Below, piece after piece: positions 56,202 through 64,000 of a stretch of DNA of 64,000 nucleotides. The DNA is from Phenylobacterium kunshanense (GTDB lineage Bacteria > Pseudomonadota > Alphaproteobacteria > Caulobacterales > Caulobacteraceae). Every line of letters begins with the position of its first letter. Positions within the stretch are counted from its first letter, which is position 1. Where the stretch lies: NCBI RefSeq assembly GCF_003254525.1, contig NZ_QFYS01000001.1, positions 248,001 through 312,000 on the forward strand. The letters are read 5' to 3'. The position numbers were made by a program, and so were the translations under genes. The notes below the pieces were generated by a model. The model was not told where the DNA came from, searched no databases, and saw only the letters and a program-made list of their open reading frames with translations.

Positions 56202-56502
56202 TGCGGATTGGGCAGGGAGGCCCGCTTGTGAACCAATTGCGCGCGCATCACTCGGCGCGGCAGCAGTGGGACGTGACGAAGGCGAAGACCTGACTCGTTG
56301 CTGACTGTCTGTGGGTCCGCTTTGAGGCCCGGCCGCGAGGACTTTGCCCACCGTACAGCTCGCGCGAGCTGAGCCGCCTGCGCACTTGTCAGATGTCGGC
56401 ATCGGAGGCGAAGGTCGTTTCACCAGCTCCAGAACAAACCAGGTCCTAATCCGGGGTTCGCAACGGATTGTCCCGTGCGCCATACCCTATTAGGCTCGCG
56501 CC
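56202..56502. other. Non-coding leader before the HTH gene
   Basis: About 300 bp without a convincing gene. It contains the 14-bp palindrome AGCTCGCGCGAGCT (56357-56370), a possible operator, and a TATTAG -10-like hexamer (56488-56493) only 9 bp before the GTG at 56503, which would make that message nearly leaderless. Confidence 0.4.
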
Positions 56503-56961
56503 GTGCGCTACACTCAGGGACAGATTCGCGAACTGCTCTCCGTTCCGGTGGAGACCTTCCGGGCGTGGCGATCAGCCTTGCCCGCGCTGGCTCGTCACAA
56601 GGGCCACGGGCCGACGTTCACCCCCGGCGATCTCGTGGCTGTCGCGCTCGTGTCGGAACTCGTGCAGGTGTTCGGAGTGCGGATCGGGTCGGTGGCAAAC
56701 CGCCTCAATCCGCCGCTTGAGGCCTGTCATGGATTGTCCTGGCCAGTTCTGGAGGAGTGCTGGCTCGTTCTCGACGCCGAAGGCGGCCGACTGGTCCAGG
56801 CCGACGAGGTAGCGCTGCGCCCTGCAGGGCGGGGTTCTTTCGTCATTGGCTGCGCGTCGATCGTTGAGCGCCTGCGCAGCGGGCTGGCCGCGGCGGAGGT
56901 CGAGGTGGCCCAAGGGTCGCTGCCATTCCCGCCGGCCGTCATCTCCGCGGCTGGGGGCTGA
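56503..56961 (+). CDS. MerR-like helix-turn-helix protein, first gene of restriction-modification unit
   Basis: 152 residues, GTG start. The N-terminal segment YTQGQIRELLSVPVETFRAWRSALPALARHKGHGPTFTPGDLVAVALVSEL has the layout of a MerR-type winged HTH (helix, turn, RAW... recognition helix, then a wing with GHGPTFTPGDL). The rest, with LEECWLVLDAEGGRLVQADEVALRP, looks like a small ligand or dimer domain; the family is not recognised. It ends one base before the methyltransferase ATG (56963), so it is co-transcribed and may act as the controller of the unit. Confidence 0.7.
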   Translation: MRYTQGQIRELLSVPVETFRAWRSALPALARHKGHGPTFTPGDLVAVALVSELVQVFGVRIGSVANRLNPPLEACHGLSWPVLEECWLVLDAEGGRLVQADEVALRPAGRGSFVIGCASIVERLRSGLAAAEVEVAQGSLPFPPAVISAAGG

Positions 56962-56962
56962 G

Positions 56963-59900
56963 ATGAATCCCCCCGAAAATTCGGCCGCACGGACCAGGGA
57001 CATGACGCCGCTTGCCGCCCAGGTGCTCGCCGCAACCGGCTACCTGGATTCCGATGGGACGCCGACGGAAGGCTTGGTGCTGCCGGAGGGGGCCGATCGC
57101 TCTGCCGCCGACGGAACGCGTATCGCGCCCCTTATGTCGACGGAGGATGGCGGCCTTGCCGCCGACGCCGTCTTCAAGGTGGGAACCGCCCCGATCATCG
57201 TCTTCAAGTCGACCGACCGCCTCGACGGAGACGAGGTTCAGTGGCACCGGCTGGCGTGGAACGCTGGCGTCGCGCCGCTCTTATGGGTGACGACGCCGCA
57301 GTATGTGCGAATCTACAACGCCTATCAGCCGCCCGCCGACTATGGCGGCGAATCGCCTGTCCTCGGGACCTTTGGCCTGGAAGACGATGTCGACGCGGTG
57401 CTCCGAAGCATCCGTGACATCTGCGGTCGCCGCCACGTGGCGATGGGTGGCTTCTGGCGATCTGCCTTCGCGCGGCCCGTGGACCGGCGCAATCGGGTCG
57501 ACAACGTCCTCCTCCGTGAACTCACAGCGCTGTTACGCAAGCTGGTGGCCAAGGGCCTCAGCGCCGGCCTGGCCCAGAAGCTCGTCGGGCGCTGCATCTT
57601 CTTCCAGTACTTGGCGCACCGCGGCTACGTGGCGCCTGTCGAGTTGGAGCAGCGCTTCGGGCGGCCAGATCTGCATGCGATCCTGGAGGATCTCGACAGC
57701 ACCTACCGACTCTTCCGCTGGATCCGCACGACCTTCAACGGCGACCTCTTCCCGATCGAGAACGAAGCCGCCGAGCGTGAACAACTCGGCGGGACGGCCG
57801 CTCCGCTGGAGCCGCTCAACGCCTTCTTCGGCCACTTCAATGTTTCGGACGCCCAGGGCCAGCTGTTCCCGTTCCGCTTCGAGGCGATCCCGGTCGAGCT
57901 GATCAGCTCGATCTACGAGAAGTTCGTGCACATGGCGGAGACCGACGACGCTCCCAAGCGGGGCGTTCACTACACACCGATCAACCTCGTGGATCTCGTC
58001 CTCGACCCGGTGTTCGAGGGCTTGTCCTCCGATGCGCGGGTGCTCGACCCGGCGTGCGGCTCGGGCGTCTTCCTCGTCGAGAGCTTGCGGCGCCTGGTCT
58101 GGCTTCGCTCCCGAAGCGGTCCGCTGACGCGCCAGGCGGTCCGGGACATCCTGATGGGTCAAATCCGGGGCATCGACATCAGCCCCGCGGCGTTGTCGGT
58201 GGCGGCCTTCAGCCTGTATCTCGCCTTGCTTGAGCTGGACCCGGACCCGCCCCGCGGCATCGACGCCCTCGACTGCTTGAGGTTCGAGCCGCTTGAAAAT
58301 CAGGTGCTGTTCGCGACCAGCACCTTCGATCCGCGATTGGCAGAGCGCCTGGCAGGTTCGGGCGTCGACGCGCGTTTCGACGTTATCGTTGGCAATCCGC
58401 CATGGACGCATGACCCCAAGGCCAAGGCCTTGGACCGGGCGCTTGTGAAGGCGAGCCGGGATGCGACGGCGGCGGATGACGCTCCCGCTGCCGAGGAGGA
58501 GGATGAGAGCCGTCGCTCCGGCGTGACCTATGCGCGCAAGGCGGGCTTGACGCTTCCACAGCGGTCCAACGATTGGGCCTTCCTCTGGCGCTGTCGGGAC
58601 TTCGCAGGTCCCGCCACGCGCATCGCGCTCGTCATGAAGGCTACGCCGTTCTTCAGCCTCGAGCGCGCTGCCGCCACCCGTGACCGGCTGTTGCGCGCGT
58701 TTCCCGACATTAGCCTCGTAAACCTCGCCCAGCTGCGGTTGTCGCGCCTCTTCCAGGAGTATGAAGGCGACCGAGGTGACGCCAAGGCGGCGGCCGGCCC
58801 GGCGCTTCTGTTCTTCTCGAACGTGCTGGCCGGCAATCCGGGCGCGATCACGGTGATCAACATGCCGTGGACCTCGGTCTTCCAGAGCACAGGGATTTTC
58901 GAACTTCCGGCCGATCCGCCGACGACGATGGCGGTAGATCTCCTCGCCAAACACCCGTCGCTGTTGAAGGCGGCGGCCTATGGCGAGGAGCGGGACGTCT
59001 GGCTTCTGCAGCGGTTCAGACGCAGCAAGCGGATGGCCTGTTTCGCGGACCTCGTGCGAAGCATGGGAGTCATAGCAGGGCAAGGCTGGCAGCCGGGGAC
59101 GAAGTATCCCGCGTCGCACCTGCGCGGACTACCTGTCCTGACGGCCAAAACGTTCCAGGCGCTGCGCATCGCGGCCCCTTTGCCGCCGTTCAACGCGGAT
59201 CGCGCTAACCGCGCCTACGCCCTTGATCGCTACAAGGGTCCGCTGGTTATGCTTCCAGAGGGTGGGCTGACCCACGCCCTCGAGCGCGGCCGCTACACCG
59301 CCGCCTTCGACACGCGGACGATTGCCTACAACGAGTCCTTCATTGGCGTATCGTTCAAGACCGCGCGGGCCGCGCGGGCCTTCAATGCGGTGATGAACAG
59401 CGCGATCGTCGCCTACCAACTCGCGTTCACCGGCTGCACGCTGGGCATCAAGCAGACGAAGGTCGAGCGAGTCGATCTGGACGAAGTCTGGTTGCCGCGT
59501 CTCGATCTGCTGAGCGAGTCGCAGATCGATCGCCTGGTGACGTTGGAAGGTGAGCTAGCGGAGGCCCACGGCCCGGGGCTCGACCTCATGATCCCGTCCT
59601 TGCTCCAGGAGCTCGACGCGCTGGTGTATGACGCTTGCGGCCTCGACGCGGCGGAACGCGCGATCCTGGACGATGCGGTCCGCCGCGCCCGTGCGGTGAT
59701 GTTCGAAACGGCCAATGACCGCGGCCCGATGGATGCTGCGCCCACGGCCGAGGACGTCCAGGCCTACGCGAAAAACCTCTGCGCCGCCCTGAACGCCTAC
59801 GCCGACGCGCCGGGAGATCTAGTCCTGATCCCGGACTGCTACGCGCCGGCGGCGAACGACATGATCGTCATGCGTTTCAGGCTCACGGCCGACGCTCGTC

Positions 59901-60163
59901 CCCAACCGGCTGAATTGAGCCTCGCCGCGGACACAGCCGCCGTCACCCCCTACGAACTTTCCGAGCAGATGGGCGGTCCCGATCTGCCGTACCTGCGGCC
60001 CTTGCAGAGCCTCAGGCTCTATGTCGGCGACATCCTGATCATCGCCAAGCCGGCGCGCTTCCGGTGCTTTACCGCCGCCGCGGCTTGGTCGGACGGAGAC
60101 CGGGTTCTCGCCGACCTGATGCAGCCGAACGAGACCGTGCTGGTAGGTGGCGCGGCGGCGTGA
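56963..60163 (+). CDS. N6-adenine DNA methyltransferase, type IIG/Eco57I-like, with degenerate N-terminal nuclease-like domain
   Basis: 1066 residues. The N-terminal part (about 15-110: AADAVFKVGTAPIIVFKSTD ... WVTTPQYVRIYNAYQPP) looks like the PD-(D/E)XK domain of type IIG enzymes, but the E/D of the ExK motif is Val (VFK). A helical linker follows. The methyltransferase core has motif I VLDPACGSGVFLVES (about 356-370) and motif IV DVIVGNPPW (about 474-482), an N6-adenine gamma-type methylase. The last 400 residues (SKRMACFADLVRSMGVIAGQGW ...) are the probable target-recognition region. GTGA overlap of 4 bp with the nuclease gene. Confidence 0.85.
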   Translation: MNPPENSAARTRDMTPLAAQVLAATGYLDSDGTPTEGLVLPEGADRSAADGTRIAPLMSTEDGGLAADAVFKVGTAPIIVFKSTDRLDGDEVQWHRLAWNAGVAPLLWVTTPQYVRIYNAYQPPADYGGESPVLGTFGLEDDVDAVLRSIRDICGRRHVAMGGFWRSAFARPVDRRNRVDNVLLRELTALLRKLVAKGLSAGLAQKLVGRCIFFQYLAHRGYVAPVELEQRFGRPDLHAILEDLDSTYRLFRWIRTTFNGDLFPIENEAAEREQLGGTAAPLEPLNAFFGHFNVSDAQGQLFPFRFEAIPVELISSIYEKFVHMAETDDAPKRGVHYTPINLVDLVLDPVFEGLSSDARVLDPACGSGVFLVESLRRLVWLRSRSGPLTRQAVRDILMGQIRGIDISPAALSVAAFSLYLALLELDPDPPRGIDALDCLRFEPLENQVLFATSTFDPRLAERLAGSGVDARFDVIVGNPPWTHDPKAKALDRALVKASRDATAADDAPAAEEEDESRRSGVTYARKAGLTLPQRSNDWAFLWRCRDFAGPATRIALVMKATPFFSLERAAATRDRLLRAFPDISLVNLAQLRLSRLFQEYEGDRGDAKAAAGPALLFFSNVLAGNPGAITVINMPWTSVFQSTGIFELPADPPTTMAVDLLAKHPSLLKAAAYGEERDVWLLQRFRRSKRMACFADLVRSMGVIAGQGWQPGTKYPASHLRGLPVLTAKTFQALRIAAPLPPFNADRANRAYALDRYKGPLVMLPEGGLTHALERGRYTAAFDTRTIAYNESFIGVSFKTARAARAFNAVMNSAIVAYQLAFTGCTLGIKQTKVERVDLDEVWLPRLDLLSESQIDRLVTLEGELAEAHGPGLDLMIPSLLQELDALVYDACGLDAAERAILDDAVRRARAVMFETANDRGPMDAAPTAEDVQAYAKNLCAALNAYADAPGDLVLIPDCYAPAANDMIVMRFRLTADARPQPAELSLAADTAAVTPYELSEQMGGPDLPYLRPLQSLRLYVGDILIIAKPARFRCFTAAAAWSDGDRVLADLMQPNETVLVGGAAA

Positions 60164-60843
60164 GCGTTCTCGGAGACTTCGCGGATCAGCGTCCCAGCGT
60201 CCTCGCGGGGGCGCCGGCGTTTCATCAGGTTCGCCCGCAGGTGCTTCGGCGGGTTTTGAGCACGCTTGATGATGCGATCGGCGAGACGGTTCGGCTGCTG
60301 GGTGACGTGCCTCAGATCGAGCCGCGCTTCACCCGCCAGCTCGCCGCGTGCTTCGAAGACGCCCGTGACGCCGTGGGCGGCGTCCGTTACCACATCGACC
60401 ATCAGGCCGAACTCCCGGTCGTCGACGCCAGCGGCCGCGTGATCGCTCATCGCCGCCTCGACATCAGGCTCCTCTTCACTCAGCAGGTCGGTCGGCGCGG
60501 CGACTACCTGGGCATCGAGTGCAAATATACCGATGCGTCTGACCGGCGGACGGACGACGACTACGTCGGCGAGGGTGTCGACCGAATCGTCTCAGGCGCC
60601 TACGCGGCTGGTCACCCGTTCGCGATCATGGTCGGGCTTGAGCGCGTCGGTCCACTCGCACGCACCATCGCCAACATTGATGCTCGGCTCCAGGCGCGAT
60701 ACGGGTCAGATCAAGGTCTGCGCGCGGCGTCGCTCTGGCGGCTCCCGATGGTCCGCGAAAGCGAGCACCCCCAGGCTGGCGGGCCACATCGCATCGTCCT
60801 CGTCCACGGGTTCTGGCCGGTCACGTCGGCCGCCACCGCCTAG
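60160..60843 (+). CDS. PD-(D/E)XK nuclease partner of the methyltransferase
   Basis: 227 residues, GTG start overlapping the methyltransferase stop by 4 bp. After a helical N-terminus (QVRPQVLRRVLSTLDDAIGETVRLL) comes HRRLDIRLLF and then YLGIECKYTD (about 103-130), i.e. D...ExK, the PD-(D/E)XK catalytic core with Cys as x. A helix with the GVDRIVSGAYAAGHPFAIMVGLERV pattern follows, typical of Holliday-junction/restriction folds. Translational coupling suggests it provides the cleavage that the methylase's own N-terminal domain appears to have lost. Family not recognised. Confidence 0.72.
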   Translation: MSVLGDFADQRPSVLAGAPAFHQVRPQVLRRVLSTLDDAIGETVRLLGDVPQIEPRFTRQLAACFEDARDAVGGVRYHIDHQAELPVVDASGRVIAHRRLDIRLLFTQQVGRRGDYLGIECKYTDASDRRTDDDYVGEGVDRIVSGAYAAGHPFAIMVGLERVGPLARTIANIDARLQARYGSDQGLRAASLWRLPMVRESEHPQAGGPHRIVLVHGFWPVTSAATA

Positions 60844-60959
60844 GCTGGCAGGGCTCCGGCGGGTGCGCCAGGCTGGTCGGCTGCACCGGCTCAGGCCTTC
60901 TCACTTCCTCAGCGCCCCGCCCCCGGATCCAGGACAAAGGTGCGCCGGAGGCCGGTGGT

Positions 60960-63900
60960 TCAAGGCGTGAGATACTTGAGGACGGCCGCGCAGGCCCGAG
61001 CGGAACCCAGGTCGGAGAGCATCGCGTCGTCGGGATGCGGCCCCTTTCCCGTAAGGGCCCACTTCACTGCGGGATGACCCTTGGGCAGCAAGGCCGCGAG
61101 CGCCTTTGGGAGGTCGGTCGCACGGTCCTTGGCGGCGCAAATCATGAGGAGGATGAAGACCCGGCGCTCGGGGTGCGGCGCCAGCCGCTCGGCCGCGGCG
61201 CGAACTGCCGAGGGGTCGGCTCGCCACGCGACGATGATTGCGAGCGTCGCGGCGATGACATCCGCACGGCTGGTGAGGAGCTCGGGCGCAATGCTCTCGA
61301 TGATCGAGCCGGCGAGGTGGTCGCTGGCGCCCAGCAAAGCTGACGCCGCCGCGCGTCGGACGTGCGCCCGGCCGGGCGTGATCGCCTGCTCCAGCAAGCG
61401 GGCCTGCGCCTTTGTGCCGCCATGCTCGGCCAGAAGATCGAAAATGGCCCCAAGCAAGGTAAGGTCGGACGTCTCAAGCGCGAGACTGTACAGCGCGCGT
61501 TCTGCCTCGGACGATAGCGGAAGCAGCTTTGCGATGGCCGTGACCGCTGCCTGTGCGATGGGAAAGTGGTCGTCCTCGCCGTAGTAGCGGGCGCTGGCGG
61601 ACCAGGTGTCCTCGGCGAGCTTGAGCAGGGTGGGCAGGTGCTCCGCGTGGGGCTTGGCCAGGAGGAGCGCCGTCAGCGCCTTCCGGACCGGGCTGCCGGT
61701 GTCGGCGGCCTTTGCCAAAAGGCGCTCCGGCAAGGGCGCGGCAAGGGACTCTCCGACGAAGGTGAGCGCGGCGGCGCTCACGTCGGCGAACCGATGGTTG
61801 ATGGCCTGGTCCACAGTTGCGGCCATGCCCTTCCGGATCGCGGCCTGAAGCGCCTCGACGGCGACGTCGGCGTCGTCGGTATGCGCCAGCAGTGCGTGAA
61901 TGTCGTCCTCGACGCTCATTGGATAGTGGGCGTCCACCTGCAGGCGGAAGCGGCGGATGTCCTCGGCGTTGACCCGCAGAGTGGCGAGAACAGCGACCGT
62001 GTCGGCATTGAGCTTTGGCTTCCGCTCCTCGGCCAACGCCACCGCGGCGTCGCCGAGGTTCCGGAACACGCGCGGCAGATGGAGACGCGCCGCCTCGGCC
62101 GCCGCGGCGTGGCGCTCGCCATCCAACGCGCGGCGTCGTCCCAGGACGGCCAAGTCCAGGGCGATTTCGAGCAGACGCGCGGTCATGCCCTTGGCGACCA
62201 GCTGGTCGACAAGTCCGGCAAATTCGGCGGGCGCACGTTCCAACAGGCAAGCTAGCGCAGCCTGCCGCACGTCCGGGTCGAGGTCGAATGAGAGAAGGCG
62301 CGTTCTGAGTGGGTCGAGGTGAATGGCCCGCCAATGACGGCACAGGACGTACCACAGCAGATGTTCGTCGACGGTGCCGTAGCCGGCCGCGAAGGCGCCT
62401 TCGAGTTCCTCATCGTCGGGCGTTCCTCGCTCCACCTCGCGCAAGAGTTCGCCGAACCATTCCGCTCGCAGCCGGTCGCGGTGCCGGTGCTGCGCCAGCA
62501 CGCGCCATCCCACTGTGGTCCGGGTCTTCTGGGCATAGGCCTTCAGGAATTGTTGGGCGGTGTACCCCTCGTCGTTGTCAGCGAGATGCTCGGCGTAGTC
62601 CTCGCTATAGACGCCGTTGACGACGTCGAGCCGCGTCTTGGCCGCCGCGGCGAGATCGGCGGCGCTCGGCGTCAAGACCTCGATGGCCCGGTCGATGACG
62701 TGCTCGAACCCTTCGCGGTCCCGCAGCGCGCCCGCCGCGATCACGTGATCGGTCGATAGGACGCCATACCTTACGGCTGTCTCAGCTGCGGCGAGGAAGG
62801 CTGGCGTCAAGCCGGGCGCAAGTCGCTCAAGCTTGGTAACGAGGGAAGTGGGATAGGAGACGCGCGCTTGGGGCAGGACCTCGCGCACGTATCGATCGAG
62901 CATCGGCTTGGTGGCCGGATCCTGCCGAATGCGCTCGCGCCAGGCCTCGTCCTTCCGGGGCTCGCCCCAACGCATGAGGCCGCCGAACGATCGGTCCGGG
63001 CGATGGCGCAGGTAGCGAGCGAGCTCCGCCACCGCGCTGTCGGCGGAGCCTGATGCGGCGGCGGTTTCGAGGAGCGCTTCGAAGTCCTTGCCATGGACGG
63101 CGGCGACTTGTTGCGCCAGCCATGCGTCGATCCTGCCGGCCGCGGTCGGCGCGAGGGTCGGACTAAGATCGGGCTTGTGGGCGGCCGCCGCGAGAAGCCG
63201 CGCCGCCACTCCGGCCCCCCACGCTTGGCCAGGTCCGTCGGGAGACACGAGAATGTCGACCACGCGCCGCAGGGTCTGGCGCACGAGGGGGGCATGGCGC
63301 GCAAGCGCCTGTTCAATCCCGGCCTCGACCCGGGGATGATAGTAGGCGACGGAGTCGTCGACCTGCCTGAGGTTGCGCGCGGCGACGAAGAACTCGATGA
63401 GCGGGGAAATTCCCCGGCTCATGTTGGGGTCGCGGTCCGCGAGCATGTCTTCGAGCGTGCGGACGAGCCGGCCGGTGACCTTGTCAACCGCCTTGAGTAA
63501 CCCCCAGATGACGGCGGCGGCGCGGACGTCGTCGCGTTGCTCGATCTGCTCACGCACCGTCAGCTCGATCGAGTCCTGGTGGGCCCTCCGGATCGCCTCC
63601 GCGACGAAGCCCGGGGGGTTTTGGAGCGACTTGCGGTCGATCGTCGGCAAGGCGTCGAAGAACTTCTGTATCTCCAGGGGCGTCGCAAGTTGGGAAAGCA
63701 CGTCCGCCTGGCTGTTGGCGGCGAGCAGTTGCAGGTCGCGGGGCAGGCCAGGAACGCGGGAGGTGTAGAGGCGTGCACGCTCCCGCTTCCCATAGTGCTC
63801 GGCCTCGAGGGGGATGATGAAGGCCTTCACACTGTCGAGCGCGCCGGCTTCGCGCGCCACGTCCAGACGCGATGTGGCGACGACCATGCGATCCGGGCGG

Positions 63901-64000
63901 GCCTTGCTCAGAATCTGCGCCAGCTGGTCATTCCAAGGCCGGCTGGCCGGGTCGAAATCGAAGCGACCCCAAGGATCTTCGACGTCGTACAGGACCGGCC
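60960..64000 (-). CDS. STAND-type NTPase with long repeat region (Avs-like), N-terminus beyond window
   Basis: At least 1012 residues, open to the window end. The first visible part has a Walker B-like VLYDVEDPWGRFDF (about 63956-63997) and a strand VVATSR (sensor-like, about 63866-63885), then an MVVATSRLDVAREAG / AFIIPLEAEHYGKRERARLY block typical of STAND/NACHT modules. The rest is alpha-helical with many HEAT-like helix pairs (e.g. DLDPDVRQAALACLLERAP, GSPVRKALTALLLAKPH, AHVRRAAASALLGASDH). P-loop and any N-terminal effector lie outside the window. STAND proteins of this build act in anti-phage defence. Convergent with the nuclease gene. Confidence 0.7.
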   Translation of the reverse strand, partial: PVLYDVEDPWGRFDFDPASRPWNDQLAQILSKARPDRMVVATSRLDVAREAGALDSVKAFIIPLEAEHYGKRERARLYTSRVPGLPRDLQLLAANSQADVLSQLATPLEIQKFFDALPTIDRKSLQNPPGFVAEAIRRAHQDSIELTVREQIEQRDDVRAAAVIWGLLKAVDKVTGRLVRTLEDMLADRDPNMSRGISPLIEFFVAARNLRQVDDSVAYYHPRVEAGIEQALARHAPLVRQTLRRVVDILVSPDGPGQAWGAGVAARLLAAAAHKPDLSPTLAPTAAGRIDAWLAQQVAAVHGKDFEALLETAAASGSADSAVAELARYLRHRPDRSFGGLMRWGEPRKDEAWRERIRQDPATKPMLDRYVREVLPQARVSYPTSLVTKLERLAPGLTPAFLAAAETAVRYGVLSTDHVIAAGALRDREGFEHVIDRAIEVLTPSAADLAAAAKTRLDVVNGVYSEDYAEHLADNDEGYTAQQFLKAYAQKTRTTVGWRVLAQHRHRDRLRAEWFGELLREVERGTPDDEELEGAFAAGYGTVDEHLLWYVLCRHWRAIHLDPLRTRLLSFDLDPDVRQAALACLLERAPAEFAGLVDQLVAKGMTARLLEIALDLAVLGRRRALDGERHAAAAEAARLHLPRVFRNLGDAAVALAEERKPKLNADTVAVLATLRVNAEDIRRFRLQVDAHYPMSVEDDIHALLAHTDDADVAVEALQAAIRKGMAATVDQAINHRFADVSAAALTFVGESLAAPLPERLLAKAADTGSPVRKALTALLLAKPHAEHLPTLLKLAEDTWSASARYYGEDDHFPIAQAAVTAIAKLLPLSSEAERALYSLALETSDLTLLGAIFDLLAEHGGTKAQARLLEQAITPGRAHVRRAAASALLGASDHLAGSIIESIAPELLTSRADVIAATLAIIVAWRADPSAVRAAAERLAPHPERRVFILLMICAAKDRATDLPKALAALLPKGHPAVKWALTGKGPHPDDAMLSDLGSARACAAVLKYLTP

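Noticed and set aside
57533..59119. 528-codon open frame antisense to the methyltransferase
   Set aside because: No recognisable protein features; the opposite strand encodes the DPACGSG and NPPW motifs.

Overview
The window is GC-rich, densely coded bacterial chromosome from an alphaproteobacterium, most probably a member of the Caulobacterales close to Caulobacter or Phenylobacterium. This is inferred from gene content and order, not from a database search. The markers are glyA-nrdR-rib-nusB-thiL, yceD-plsX-fabH-ihfA-merR, a single-subunit C4-type 5-aminolevulinate synthase (hemA), the short DnaA-like HdaA, aspartate/glutamate leucyltransferase (bpt), a MucR-type regulator, a CBP3-type cytochrome bc1 chaperone and motB standing without motA.

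Layout. 1-2.8 kb: 3' part of pepA, an alpha/beta hydrolase, DNA polymerase III chi (holC) and a peptidase-inhibitor lipoprotein. 2.8-5.8 kb: glycosyltransferase, tRNA-Leu(UAG) and trigger factor. 6.4-11.1 kb: a three-gene redox operon made of a GltD-like flavo-iron-sulfur protein and a 2-oxoacid:ferredoxin oxidoreductase (gamma-alpha fusion plus beta). 11-24.8 kb: TspO-like protein and lipoprotein, purM, rnd, a polyphosphate group (ppx, ppk, CYTH-CHAD protein), hdaA, bpt, motB, an acetyltransferase and an epoxide-hydrolase-like enzyme. 24.8-32.4 kb: a COQ4-family protein, a Nudix hydrolase, an SMP-30 lactonase, hemB, a valine-degradation operon (acyl-CoA dehydrogenase, 3-hydroxyisobutyryl-CoA hydrolase, 3-hydroxyisobutyrate dehydrogenase) and hemA with a perfect FNR/FixK-type box upstream. 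32.7-42.1 kb: an unusual MucR paralogue, glyA, nrdR, an apparently inserted block (AurF-like di-iron protein, frameshifted DUF4242 gene, LysR regulator), then a riboflavin operon whose ribD is only the reductase half and which lacks ribBA, followed by nusB, thiL and a sulfatase. 42-54.7 kb: HAD hydrolase, double-retropepsin protein, hppA proton pyrophosphatase, bamE, CBP3 chaperone, yceD-plsX-fabH-ihfA-merR, tRNA-Pro(GGG), a TonB-C-like protein, DUF2842, ctaA, rplM and rpsI.

Right after the strong rpsI terminator the content changes to accessory DNA (54.8-64 kb, running off the window). It holds a tyrosine recombinase, a 390-bp non-coding stretch with three consecutive perfect hairpins, a MerR-like HTH gene, a 1066-residue N6-adenine methyltransferase and a separate PD-(D/E)XK nuclease overlapping it by 4 bp. 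A convergent, very long repeat-rich protein with STAND-like NTPase motifs is cut by the window end. This is most simply a mobile defence island with a split restriction-modification unit and an Avs-like STAND protein. It is the best candidate for an incompletely described system here.
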